Assembly: GCF_013373865.1 (NCBI RefSeq)
Contig: NC_050468.1
Location: forward strand, 10,106,510 to 10,170,509
Reading direction: 5' to 3'
DNA length: 64,000 nt
DNA from: Monomorium pharaonis
Taxonomy: Eukaryota > Arthropoda > Insecta > Hymenoptera > Formicidae
This document shows, one piece after another, positions 24,652-36,637 of this stretch. Made by a program: the position numbers and the translations under genes. The stretch's first letter is position 1; the number at the start of each line of letters is the position of its first letter. The notes under the pieces are model-generated. The model did not search any database and had not been told where the DNA came from. It saw only the letters and a program-made list of their open reading frames with translations.

Positions 24652-26672
24652 CTGTAGACTATATAGACGCGCCGCGCGACACATTACCGTCTGCCAACTT
24701 GCAATAATATGACCATTCATAATTTTTATGCGGTTGCTGTCAATGGGGAGCCCGCCCTCTTCTTCTTTTCTCCCCTTCCGTCCGAATCGCCATCATTGAA
24801 CGTTTCAGGCATACAATTGTCTCTGACTGAATCTCTCCTCCTTTCCAAACTAGGTGTATTTTCCTCCGATAATTCTCCATAGTCTGCTAATTAATTATTC
24901 CCTTTTTAACGAAATACATAATATTATATAAATTATAATTTTAATTCTCGAGATATTTATTCATTATGACACAGCTTGTATCGCACGTGTAATGTTGTAG
25001 TCGCGCATTTATTTATGATATTATCGTTTGAAAAAAGAAAAGATGTGGAGATAAATATTATCATGAGTGTCAATTCTATTCTTGTTTACGCAACTTTTCC
25101 AAAAAAACTTTGACTTAAGTGTAGAACTACTTACGAACACATAAGTACATGTGTGATACACCGATTGTACTATAATATATTCAGATGCGATTGGACATAA
25201 TCTAGTTATGTAAGTCATTTACGTATCATCCTCGTCGCGCTGGCTACGATAGCTATCTATTATATCGATACTCTGATTAAATCGAATCGTCAGCCGTATC
25301 GAACGAATTTCCCCGTAACCGCGTTCGATTCATATCGGGGACTCGACATGCGTATACACGGCGATAACAGGAGGCAGGTAATTACTCGAGGCCCAGTAAA
25401 GTCCACCGACGAATGTCCCACGTACGAATTTCTGTCGCGCTGTCGCAAAGGAACGCGTGAATATTACGAAACGTATATTGCGGCTGCACAGAGCAAGCGA
25501 AATACAATCGAAACGGGAACACGGATACTCGCTTATTAATCCTAGAACGCACGTTGTGATTCAACCGAATACCAATCGCAAATTCAGATTGAGTATTTTA
25601 TAGTGGATATCCTGTTTCTCCAGCAAAAAAGAAGCGGAAGCGAAAACGGAGCTCGAAGCGCGAATCTTCGATTCATCTTCGTTCGTAATCAAGTTAATTC
25701 GTTGCACCGTTATCAACCAGTGTCGCGTCTAATCTTGCGGTCGTCATAACTAATGTAAACCGATCGTATGTCAAGGCAACACGACACGAGAAACTGCAGA
25801 GTGTACGCCGACCCATGTTTCCCACATCGCTATTTTATTTTAAGCGTAACATTTTGATTAAAAAAATCACCTATACATCTCCGTACGTAACATAATTCAG
25901 ACGTAAGCTATCCCGCGCGTCTTGTGCACTTGTTATACGCGCGGTTATACGATAATTTCAAGTTCAGCCCCGTGTTGTGACATTTTGTCGGGTGGAAATG
26001 CTGCTAGTGGCATAACAAATTGTAGGCTTAACCGCGACGTTCGTCTAGGCGGTTCCTCGATACATCAGCGATGTCGGCGCTCTGCTCTTACGACGCGACA
26101 CTGGCAAAAATAACGCGACCGAGTCGGAAAAGACGACGGTGAGCGAGAACGAGAGAAAGAGAAAAAAGAGAGAGGGTGAGGAGGAGAGGAACGAAAAGGT
26201 CGTTATCTCAATTAAATTGACCGACGCAGATTAGCGATATGAATTCAACCACGTTCTAAATTTAATGCCACCGCCTGGCCGCGATGTAGAGAGCACGGTT
26301 TACGAGCTCCGTCAAAAAAAAAAGGACAGCCGCGTATTTATGGGCGCGACAATTTTTCAAGCCGGAATTAAACGGCGAGCGAGAAAACGTATCGCGCAGC
26401 GTCGCGTCGTCGAGCGTTGCATTCGCGTTCGCCGAGACGTATCGGATCAACGTACGGCAGATTAATTTTGGCAACGGTCAGTGTCACTATTGCTTCGATC
26501 ACTTTTCTACATCGTGGATACGCGCTGAATCTATGCGATATGGAAATTGGGGGTGTTGGGACTTTAAGTGATAAAAATAGAATGACGAATTTTTTCTCGT
26601 TATTCGATTCGTTGGCAGTGAACTCGCTTACATCTCTACAAGCATTTAGGAATCTTTGATAATTACGATTGC

Positions 26673-27113
26673 CTACACGGAAAAAAAAAATTCTTGTTTT
26701 GACAATATCTCTAGTTTCAAAATAGAAATCTTGAAATGAGATTATATCGCGTTAAATCAAAAAGATTTACTTAAATGAAGATTTATTTCAAAATTTTATA
26801 TAGTTTAACCAAGAAAATAATATTCTTGTTATTTAAGAATAATTTTCTTGAATAGAAAAGAAAAAAATATTAGATAGAAAATACTACATGTTTAAATCAA
26901 AGATTATAATTTTCTTAGAATAAAATTATCAAAACAAATATATCATATTTTTAAAATAATACTTATAGTATTGAAATAAGACTATAATATCTTCAAATTC
27001 AAGATTTTCAAATTCTTCTAAGAAGATTATATATTGTTGCTTATATATGAAACAAGGATCGCGTTAATTTGAATACATAAGTTTCAATTTGAGAGTAATT
27101 TTTTTTCGTGTAG
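26673..27113. mobile_element. MITE with CTACACG termini
   Basis: The left end CTACACGGAAAAAAAAAA is matched by the inverted right end CTACACGAAAAAAAATTAC. The 441-bp interior is AT-rich and carries many TTTCAAAA/TTGAAA-type motifs on both strands. No transposase frame. CACGGAAAAAA-type ends are seen in many insect non-autonomous elements; the superfamily is not assigned here. Confidence 0.65.
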
Positions 27114-28710
27114 CTATTCGCGTTTATGGTGTGCTATTTCATCGAGAATAACGATATGCTATGATATATATATATATATAACAATTACTAACATTGACAT
27201 AGCGTAATCGCTTAAAACGCTTTTAAGATAATCTGATGCGATTATGCAGGCAAAGATGGTGGCAGGTAATAATTTCGATAAGTTGTGATTTTACACGTAA
27301 CGACATTCGATCGGCAAGTTTTCATTTCTGGTGTGCAAATTAAAAATGTACCTTTCATAAATAAACAAGCTCGGGACAAAATAATTCACACGTTCCTCTG
27401 TTGACGTGTTTCACATTACCAAATGATACGCGCGGTACGTGATGGATGTTACAGATGGAAAAAAATCGTTTTACAAGTGACAAGCTATCGTCTACATATA
27501 TACGTAATATATCAACGACAGTCAATGATAAATACACCGATTGTAATTATACTTCGTTCTTTTTTCAACCTCCACATACTGGAATATAACATTGATAAGA
27601 GAAGATAACATTCACAATTTTATCAGCAGCTTTAACAACGTGCCAAAGTGATTGTAATATTACTCTCGCGTTACTTGCACTTGGTGTCAATGTATTCGCG
27701 CTGGAATTTTTTTTTCCTCGAACGGTAACGTCTCGATTGTAATTTCATGCGAGAGTAAAAGGAAATTTATTCGTGTTGTAACAATCGCGCATATAAAAGA
27801 TGAAATGGCTTACATTCGCGGGAAGAGCGACGGAACGTGGTGTGGGAAAGGCGCGCGTGGAGCACGCACCAATTACCACCTTCGAGATACGGTTGAAATG
27901 CAGCGGCATGCGATGCTGCTATTATGACAAAAACCTTCGTTGTTAGTAAGACAAGATAATTATTCCGCCGAGCTCCGGGCTCTTCGATCATTTAGGCGTG
28001 GCAACACATGTTCTCAGTTCAGCGCTATGCGCGGCGTATATGCAAGGTATACCTATATACAGCGTGTCAGGACACGTGGGTACGGAACCTCTCCGGCTTG
28101 CCAACGGCTATTCATTTTCACAACCCTCACCTCCGCCGCCGCCGTGAGAGAGGGAGGGATTCCTCCCTGCGCAAATTATTCGATACGCCTCGTGAGGCCA
28201 AAACGAGTTAACGACGCCTAACGACGACGCGTCGCACGCATCGTGATTTTAATGGCGAATATTATTTACTAAGGGAGGAAACGCGCCTTTAGTAATATAC
28301 ATAGCTCCACACGCTGCGAAAATTAGCCGATCGTGATTTTCTGCAAACGATGACACTCTGTCGCGGCTTACCGGCGAGAAGTTGCTTTGTAATCGCGCCG
28401 ACAATGTTTTCGCCTCGCGCGATCGTTACATAGTCAGTAATAAGGAATACGATTTGTCGGGGCTATGCATTATACGTGTGTGTGAGTACGCGTGTCTGTA
28501 CGCGTGGCGAGCTACGACGCGAGAACTAATACATGCGCGCTACTTAAACGTTCCATCATTAACTACATTTTACTTTCAAACGAATTAACGCTTTGAGTTA
28601 AGTACACCGCGAAAAAAGAAACGCAAATTAAACTATCATTAACGTATAAAGATAGGAAAATGCCGAACTAGATATTGGGAACGCAAAGTTTTTACGTACA
28701 TATATACAAA

Positions 28711-28712
28711 TA

Positions 28713-28761
<49 letters not shown>
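28711..28761. repeat. (CA)n-(TA)n compound microsatellite
   Basis: CA units followed directly by TA units, in mirr intron 1. Confidence 0.95.
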
Positions 28762-28935
28762 GCATTTATATGTACGCTACAAATCCAAGCGTGTAAAAAA
28801 AATGCTTCGTTTATTTGTGCGATTTAGTTTCCCGTATAACAGCCAAATGTGTGAAAGTAGACGTTTAAGTATGCAAATTCATCTCTTTATGCAGTATAGC
28901 GTGTTATTTTTTTACACTTGGACTCAGAGTGTACG

Positions 28936-28936
<1 letters not shown>

Positions 28937-28986
<50 letters not shown>
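28937..28986. repeat. (AT)n microsatellite
   Basis: About 50 bp of pure AT dinucleotide repeat. Confidence 0.95.
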
Positions 28987-28990
<4 letters not shown>

Positions 28991-29544
28991 ACTTTTACAT
29001 TTATTATCAGTCTAGCAACACGTGTCGTCAACAACTATAATTTAGCAGATAACGGACGGATCTATTACAAGTCAAACGTAAATAAATATGTCATGCCGAC
29101 CGCGTAACTTGCGCAAAAAGAGCGTCAGGTATTTTTCGGGTCTGATATTTTTGGTTTTCTGCCTGTAATCGTAAAATGGAGCAAAAATATCTAGTACACG
29201 GGAAGGAAAAACGATGAAAACAATTCACTATTCCTTATTGTTGATTACGTGATATGTACTTATAGTTTTACACAAGTTAAGGGGAGAATGAAACGTGATG
29301 TTAACAAGCGCGACGATAGGATTGATTAAATAACGCGGCTCTTGGCTGATTCGATTAATTTGTTTTACAATTGGCACGACATACACCGTAAACGATACAT
29401 AAACATGCGATAAATAATTCTGACTGGTGATCAGAGAGAAAAGATCAATTTCCCGTGTTTTACTAAAGCGATAAGAGAACGACATTCGAGATGTCCGTTT
29501 CACGGACTTAGTTATTTATCAACCAGATTTTTCCACTTTGCTTA

Positions 29545-29604
<60 letters not shown>

Positions 29605-29616
29605 CCTCTTCTTCTT
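29545..29616. repeat. (TC)n microsatellite
   Basis: About 70 bp of TC repeat with few interruptions, in mirr intron 1 about 0.9 kb from exon 1. Confidence 0.95.
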
Positions 29617-29951
29617 GGATAATTACCGACTTTTTGTTTGACACGAGTTAAGTGATTTTTTTTACAACGGTTCCCGATATACCGAAATCAAAGCTAGCCC
29701 GAAGCAAGCAAGCGGGAATCATTGGTGGTAACAGAGCGCGATCGCGAGTAATTGTTGCGACTTATCTACTTGCTTACGTCCTGTGATCATTGACTTCGCT
29801 GTATCAATCTTATCGAATCACTTGTACCGATCGGCTCTTTTCCGGTAAAGCTGCGAGCTATCGAATCGCGAGATTAACGCCTTTAAATCTGTAGATGGAT
29901 TTAATTCAGTAACTTGGAGAGTGGGTTTTTTCTTTAGAATTTGCCCTCATA

Positions 29952-30285
29952 ATCGTAGTAGTCGTGGAACAATGTGGACTTGAAAGAATTTTGTTGTACT
30001 TTTAGTGTCGTGAAATTTTACTCGAGTTACAGTAAAGTTTTTTCCACGACTATTACGAATTCCACACTGTTAATTTCCATTGAGTCGCCATTGCTCCTAC
30101 CCAATATTTGGTTAATTTGACTAATATTAAGTAAATACTTACTCAATATATCGTTGATTTTTTTAAATTTAACCTTCGTTGATTTGTTAAATTTAACTTT
30201 CTTATTAGGTAGGAGCAGTGGCGACTTATGAAATCGTTAAAAATGACTCAATTGAGTAAAATTTGACACTACGAGTTTAATAGTG
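29952..30285. mobile_element. nested inverted-repeat elements beside mirr exon 1
   Basis: Three inverted-repeat pairs are visible. The innermost, AGTCGCCAYTGCTCCTACC, defines a 144-bp unit (30083-30226). A second pairs TAGTGTCGTGAAATTTTACTC (about 30003-30024) with its inverted counterpart at about 30252-30273, bracketing the first. A third pairs TCGTAGTAGTCGTGGAA (about 29952) with TTCCACGACTATTACGA (about 30042). The pattern suggests one short element inserted within another. The right edge is about 170 bp from the exon 1 splice donor. Confidence 0.6.
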
Positions 30286-30451
30286 CAAAGAAGATCTCCT
30301 CCGTATATCTTAATAAAAATCCTCGTAGCCAACAGATAGAAACCACACGCGCACACGCACCTTAATTTCGGGACGCACGGAGCTTTAATCGTGACGCGCG
30401 ATTGTCATGTCGCGGGAGGATAGCACCACGCGGGATCGTGAGAGCACTCAC

Positions 30452-30490
30452 CTGTAGATTTGGCGATCCTCGGAAAGAGAACTGTGACAT
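30452..30490 (-). CDS. mirr: mirror (Iroquois homeobox) coding exon 1 with start codon
   Basis: The minus strand reads ATG then MSQFSFRGSPNLQ in 13 codons, directly followed by a consensus donor, CAG|GTGAGT. The phase (0) matches the exon 2 acceptor exactly, giving the junction ...SPNLQ|CPVTVTSS. An in-frame TGA lies upstream at 30541-30539 with no other in-frame ATG in between, which fixes this as the start in this frame. The exon extends upstream as 5'UTR, but its 5' end cannot be placed. The call rests on phase, donor quality, position in CpG-rich promoter-like DNA and distance to exon 2. An additional small coding exon inside the 12.5 kb intron cannot be excluded. Confidence 0.72.
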
Positions 30491-32110
30491 GATGTGTCGG
30501 CCGCTCAGGGCCGTGATGGGTCGGGCACCGCTACGCGATCATCGTTCCGAGAAGTCCGCGGCATTCGCCGTTCGTTGGTATACGAACCGTCCTGGGCTAC
30601 CCAGTCGCAGTTGCACTCTCGCGTGTCACACTTTTGCCCCTTGCCCTATTCTCACCAGCGCGCCGTATTACGCGTACGCGTACGGGGGAGGCGCGAGAAA
30701 CCCTCTCTGTCCTCCTGACGCGTGTGCCACCGGCCACCCCGGGGGGGCGGCGGGGGTGCTACTCGCGTCGACGGCACTCCCGTCGTCGCGACTGGCCGCC
30801 CGGTCGAAATCGGCGACGGTCCGTTGCCGGCATATGCACTCGCGCACTGTCACACGCGGGCGAAACAGGTCGAGGGCGCGAGGGCGACCGACGACAGCCA
30901 GTCTACCGGTGCGGTCCTCGTGGAACCGCTACGTATCGTTGCCCTCGTCCTCGTGGCCGTCGTCGTTGTCGTTGTCGCGAGTGCACTCGCGAGGCAAGAT
31001 TGCGTGGAAAAGTGCAGGCCGGTCGTGATGCGGTCGTGGTCACGCACTCTATCTCTCTCTCTCCGATCACTCTCGAGCGTGTTGTCGTCGTCGTCGATGG
31101 TGTTCGAGGATGGACAACGGTCCTCGCGAGCGAGGAGAAAGCGCGAGCTCCTCTGCCGGCACCCGGCCCCCGGAGTGTCGCGGTAAAAAAGGGAAAAAAA
31201 GAAAAAAAAGATCACGAAGGGCACACACACACAGAGAGAGGAGCCGCGCGTCGCGCGATGCGTGGCACTTGTCGCGACTCGCGGTAGCGCGCGATGCGGT
31301 TAGTCGCGGACGGGCTAGTTCACTCCGTTGATCCGATCGACGCGCCAGCTATGATCGGTCGCGACTATCCTCCGAATCGTCGTTTCTTTTCGACGGAATC
31401 CAGTCCTCCGCTCCGGCGGATAGGAAGGCGGAGGTACACGGATCGCGAGCGCGAGCGAGACGGCCGCGCGGTGAGGGAGAGCGAGAAGGGTGAACGGGAT
31501 AGAGGGAGGAGGGAGCGAGAACGAGCGAGCGTTAGAGGGACGGGACGGGTCAGGGGGAGGGGGGAATCGCCGAGAGGGAGAGAGAAAGAGAGAGGCAGAG
31601 TGGTAGGTTGAGCGCGCGCGAGGGTGTCGGAGGGACACCGCTGAAAAAGGAGAGGAATGAAGGAGGAGGACAGAGGAAGGCAAAAGAGAGAGAGAGGGAG
31701 AGAGTGAGAGAGAGAGAGAGAGTGATGAGGGAATGAGGGAGAACGGCGAGGACGATGTGAATCGCGCACACCGGCCGTCTCTTTTTATCCCTCGCGGTCC
31801 TTCCACGCAGCCGGTCGCCTGGCGGCCTGCGCAATCACGCGCTCCGAACGCTCGCGAAAGAGAGATGCCGCACGCGTCTTCTTGTTCCCTCCTCTCTCTC
31901 TCTCGCTCGCGCGTGCCGATCGCGGCTACCTCCGATCGTGGCGCTACCGATCGCGCGCACCGCGAAAGCGCCAAGTATGAACTGATGACGGCGGCGCGTG
32001 TCGATCCTTCCGTCGCGTGCTCGCCAACGCAACAGCAACAGGGACCGGACACTGTGTTGCTGTTCTTGCTCCGTTTCAATGTCTTGCTTCTGTTTTCCTG
32101 CGTCTCTTTT

Positions 32111-32113
<3 letters not shown>

Positions 32114-32201
<88 letters not shown>
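32114..32201. repeat. (TC)n microsatellite
   Basis: About 88 bp of TC repeat (GA on the mirr sense strand) in the probable promoter/5'UTR block. Confidence 0.95.
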
Positions 32202-32582
32202 CTTTGTATCCGTAGGACTCCTTTTCTCGTGCAACGGCCAACGTGACAACAGTCCAACTGTACGTTTGTTCGTTATCTTGGTGTTCACTTCCACGCGACC
32301 GTCAACGGGAGAGACACGAATTCGCTTCACGTTCACCAAGCGGGCATTAAAGCACTGGTGGTCGGTGGGCCGTATCGCGCGCGCGTCGCCCGATTCCGCG
32401 TGTGCCCTGCACGCTCCTGCTTGTCTCTCGCGGACGAACGAAGCGTGGTCCGCCGCGGTAAGTCTGTAAGTTGCCGCCTGTACCCCACGTTCCGCGAGAT
32501 GACGGTTGATCGCGGTGTCGTAGGAGGAGGCGACGGGTACACAGTGCCGGTGGCGCTGGCGGTAACGATAGTATCGCGCTAG

Positions 32583-32700
32583 TGGTGGTGGCCCGATGAC
32601 GAGAGAAACGCTCGAAACTCGCCGCGCCGAGTCTAGTGGTGGTGACGGTGACGACGACGGTGGTGGTGATGATGGTAGTGGTGGTGGTGGCAGTGGCAGA
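32583..32700. repeat. imperfect (GGT)n/(GAC)n triplet tract
   Basis: GGT units with interspersed GAC and GAT units over about 120 bp. Open on both strands (Gly/Val/Asp on plus, Thr/His on minus) because of composition only. Confidence 0.8.
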
Positions 32701-33079
32701 GTCGTCGCCGTGGTTCTTTTCCTTCCACGGAAAGGGGGACGATTTTTGCGAGATGGTTTGCCCTCGGCGAGACGGGTGGGAGGGTCCAGGTCGGTGCGAC
32801 ACGCGGTGTAGTGGGGGTACGGGCACCACCTCTGCCGAGCGCCGATGCCACACGCTCTCGCCGCACCACCTCGTGCACACCCGCGCGCGAATTCGTTCCG
32901 CGGGTAGCTCTCGTATTAGCGCGCCGGGTGTCGTGCGTGGCTCTCTTCTCTTCCCGCACGGGTCGTCGTCGGCATCCTACTTCGTCGATCGGGCACGGAG
33001 CCGGCGGTTAGCGTCGGCAAACGCGACAATAAAATATGGTGAGTCGTCCGTGGGGCTCGGCTAACGCAGCTCCCTGCGT

Positions 33080-33101
33080 TTCCCTTCCCTTCCCTTCCCT
33101 C
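33080..33101. repeat. (CCCTT)n pentanucleotide repeat
   Basis: Four CCCTT units in the CpG-rich block upstream of mirr. Confidence 0.85.
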
Positions 33102-34797
33102 CGTCCATGAGTCGTCGTCCCTCGTCGAGAGTCGGGCTTCTCTCGCTCTCCCGTCCTTTTCCCACCTTTCCCTCTTTCCGTTTTTTGTCTCTCGCTCTTT
33201 TGCGCGACGGCCCGATAGCTCGCTCTCGCTCTCTCCTTCCTCCTCGATGCCCCACCGTAGCCGCTTTCTTCCCTCTTCGTTCTCGGCTTTCGTTCCCTGT
33301 GTGGAGGGGATGGGTTGAATGAGACGAAAGAGGGGACACGACCGGCCGAGATGCTGCCACGCTCTCCTATGGTGGGGCGAGAAGAGTGTGAGCGGTCGGT
33401 AGCGCGCTCGGAGGGGGGAGGTGAACGGAAGGTTGGTGGACGGGACGACAGAGTTGGTGGGGGGGGGGGGGGCACGGAGGCAGAAACTACACGACAATTT
33501 TAGTTCGATAGATCCCGAAGTTTAGCCTCGGCGGCGCTGCTTTACTTGCCGCTGACTTCTTCCCGGTAGTTTGTTCGTTGCCCTCTCTCCCGTTGCTGTC
33601 GACTGCCTCTTCCTCTCCTCCCTCCTCCTCCTTCTCGGACAAGACCGCACACTCCGACCTATGTCTCCCACCATCGAGCTCCACCGTCTTCCTTCTTTCT
33701 CTTTCTTTCCTTCCTTCGTCCCCCCCCCCCCAACCTTCCTCCTTTCCCCCGCGCGAGGACAAGATCGCCGACTACTTCGTACCCCTTCCTGTGGCCCAGA
33801 GTTAGCTCCGATGCCGCGCTCTACCTGCCACTCCTCCTTATTCTACGCACTACGCGACACTTGACTACACAAACTTCCGTCTCTCTCTTCCGACTTGGTG
33901 TCTCTACATCCTATCCCTTTCTCTATCGCCTCCTCTCTTGTTTTCTTCTCGCCCCTCGCGCCTCGATCCGTCGTCTCGCTTCTACCCATGTCTCGTGCAC
34001 GATCCCGCTCCCACCTGCACCATCGTCCGTCTCCCTCGCGCGTTTACATCGCGGAATGCACGATCGTCACTCCGGCGAGCGTATTACACGGACGGCGTTT
34101 ACGCGGAGTACTATGCTTGTTCCGACAGTTTAACGCGACGATGTCGCATGAATGTTCCACCGTGCGACCCAATCGTCAATCATCTCGTCAGATTGTTACA
34201 CCGAGATTTTTTGCAATTTCGACACACCGTTTCTCCGCGGAATTAAGACTAAACGAACTAGCAAACGGATGACGCTTTTTTTTTTTTAACGGATGCTCCG
34301 ACGTTTGGCTAACTTGATTTAGCCAAATTATCCGATCCGAGCTAACGCATAAACGTAAACCTATGATATTCGGGTGGACATCGATGAAATAATCACGATG
34401 ACGATAATCAGAACCAGGTTTCAGTGGGAACCGAGGCTGCTTTGCGCAATTTTTTCGAGAAAATACTTGCCCTCTCGCACGTACTTGTTCGCCCTCCCGG
34501 CGCGACCACCAACGAAAGGGACGGATAGGAGCGGGTGAAGGTAGTGGGTCGCGGACGCGAAAATATATCCTGTCGTCCACGCTGGTGGGGGTCTCTCGCG
34601 TGCGGGGAGAGAAAAAAAGGACTCGCCAATATTTTTCGCCAACTGATCGACGACGCGCGCACACGCACGTACCTGCCGGCGACGATATTTTTACAGCGCG
34701 CGCACACACATGTATATGCACAATGCAAGGACGCAACCCGGAGAGTGCGCTCCACGTGTGTTTGTGCCGGTTGTGAACGCAGGGGCGAGCAGCGCGG

Positions 34798-34880
34798 AAA
34801 GAGAGAAAGAGAGAGAGCGAGAGAGAGAGAGTGAGAGAGAGGAGCGGAGGAGGGGGGAAGAGAGAGGGAAAGAGACAGAG
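34798..34880. repeat. GA-rich microsatellite tract
   Basis: Imperfect GA repeat with GGA interruptions in the mirr upstream block. Confidence 0.85.
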
Positions 34881-35510
34881 AAGTGCGGGATAAATCGTCC
34901 CCCTTCCACACTTCTTTCGCTCCCCTCTAACGTTCCACGGTGGGTGCGGAGCTCGGCTTTTTTCCCCTCCGTGGGCGCGGACTAACCTCGCCCCGCCTTC
35001 ATCTCCTTCGTTCTCGCACCCCCTCCACCCTTTGTGGATGGTGTTGTAGCGCGGCGACGAGAGTGACTACCGCTGAAACTCGTGACGCCGTCGCCTCTCT
35101 CTCGCCGTCACCCCGCGACCGACTTGCACGGCACGCCGAGCTACCGCTTCGCGCTCTTGCCTCGTCATCGGAGCGACGGAGGAGCTCGTCGAGGGAACAA
35201 GACCGCCGACGATCGTGACGGAAGCGGGACGAAGAGGAGAACTGGCCAGCGCGGAAGGAGGAGGGATACACACCGAGATGTGAAACATTAGTGTACCGTT
35301 TGTTAACACCGCGGTCTACACACAATCGCGCGCAAACTCTCCCTCTCCTCGCCCGCGTCCGGTCCCATCGCCCCCCTCACCCCCTTCGTCGCCCTCGCTT
35401 TCTTTAAGAGGGCGTTGCTGCTGGTACGTGCTAGCAAGGACAAGCGCGTGTGAGCGCCTTCCTTCTTCGTGAGTTTATCGCGAAATGCTGGCACGTAGGA
35501 AGTCTTTCTC

Positions 35511-35512
35511 TT

Positions 35513-35545
<33 letters not shown>

Positions 35546-35552
35546 TCCCCCA
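35511..35552. repeat. (TC)n microsatellite
   Basis: TC run marking the outer edge of the CpG-rich block. Confidence 0.9.
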
Positions 35553-36413
35553 CAAATCGCGCTCTCTCCTCCTTTTGCAACACTGTCCTCCTCTCCTCGT
35601 TTCTTCTCTCGCGTTTTCTCTCCTCCATCTCACCACCATCTTTGCTCCCCGTCTGTTCGTCCTTACGGTGCCGACTTTTCGCGAATGCTGAATTTGTCGC
35701 GCACAGGGAACGTCGACGTGTACCCGCTTTGAACTGTAACTCCGAGAACTAAGCTGCTGACCGATGTCGCGCGTCGATATTGAATCTCCTGTGCGTGCGT
35801 GTGTTTGAGAATTTTTTAATTTCGGAACAGTTCTTCGGAACAATTTGTGATGAAAATAAATAGGTACTGAAGATGAATGTCTTCTATCGTCACCAGGATA
35901 TCGACAATAAATCGAGATAACGATACTTCGTATAAACTGGCTGCCGTTTCTGACCACAATGAAGATCGAGCTGGAGTAATGTAGCAACTCCAACGTGTGC
36001 ATCATAGTACATTTTTTGGTGACAGACTGTTATCGAATTATTGACAGAGTGATTCGCAAAAGTTTCAATTGCTCGCACAATTTTTCCTACGCGCTTCATC
36101 GACGTGCATCGGTCAAAGATTCCGTCGTCGATATCAATCGTTTCGATAGATATAAATACGTTCTACCTTCATCTAATGGAAGTGTTCCGAGAGTTAGCTA
36201 TCTTGTGATCTCGTTGGGCTTCCTTCATCTGATCGCATTTAAACATCCTTTAGGTGTGTTACGTACTTGTAGTGTGTCGCGATGTCGTAATGCAATGTTA
36301 TCGTTAGTTAACTTAACACCCATCACTCGTCACCCATCACAATACGAATTATACAGATATCGTAGAATTTTATGGGTATAAATATGTTTTATCGCAATCT
36401 GTGTTTTGTGTGT

Positions 36414-36637
36414 TTAACCCTCCGGAATTGATGAATTTATTGAATCTACTATTGATTGTAAATTTTAAATTATTGTTATTAAAATTAATTTAGTATGTAT
36501 ATTTATACTCTTTTACAAATTACATTATTGTGATTTTGTGAAATTAATTAGTTCTTTGGTCAACATAAATAAATAGGTCTCACAGAGCCAATCTCAGTAA
36601 CTATTACAGATTTTGACGTCAGTTTCGAAGGGTTACA
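36414..36637. mobile_element. candidate small piggyBac-type MITE
   Basis: The left end TTTAACCCTCCGGAATTGATG-like sequence is matched by an inverted right end, TAACCCTTCGAAACTGACG (ending about 36637). The left edge carries TTAA but the right edge reads TTAC, so one target site would have mutated. The interior (about 220 bp) is AT-rich without a frame. Confidence 0.35.

Larger units (their letters stand above)
17983..30451 (-). other. mirr: mirr intron 1 (12.5 kb)
   Basis: Runs from the exon 1 donor (GTGAGT at 30451-30446) to the exon 2 acceptor. CpG-rich, mostly single-copy stretches lie at about 18.1-19.35, 20.06-22.4, 23.1-24.9, 25.2-26.65 and 27.1-29.5 kb. AT-rich, repeat-bearing stretches lie at 19.37-20.05, 22.5-23.1, 26.67-27.11 and 29.94-30.29 kb. 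The CpG-rich parts are the natural place to look for enhancers or an alternative promoter. No nested gene can be supported. Confidence 0.75.
30491..35600 (-). promoter_or_regulatory. mirr: probable mirr 5'UTR and promoter block
   Basis: Immediately upstream of the start codon the DNA becomes strongly CpG-rich for about 5 kb and is packed with GAGAG/CTCTC tracts (31.45-31.75, 32.1-32.2, 34.8-34.9, 35.5 kb), GGT-rich triplets (32.58-32.70) and a CCCTT run (33.08). In insects, GA/CT motifs near developmental promoters are bound by GAGA-type factors and are common in Polycomb-regulated genes; whether that applies here is inference. Many long frames exist on both strands, all Arg/Ser/Glu- or Leu/Ser-rich low complexity with no domain. 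A donor-like ATG|GTGAGT on the plus strand at about 33040 could reflect a divergent transcript but is unsupported. No TSS motif can be fixed by eye. Confidence 0.55.

Noticed and set aside
31315..32257. 308-codon minus-strand and other long frames upstream of mirr
   Set aside because: Built from GA/TC tracts and CpG-rich DNA; Arg/Glu/Ser low complexity with no recognisable domain, and overlapping open frames on both strands.
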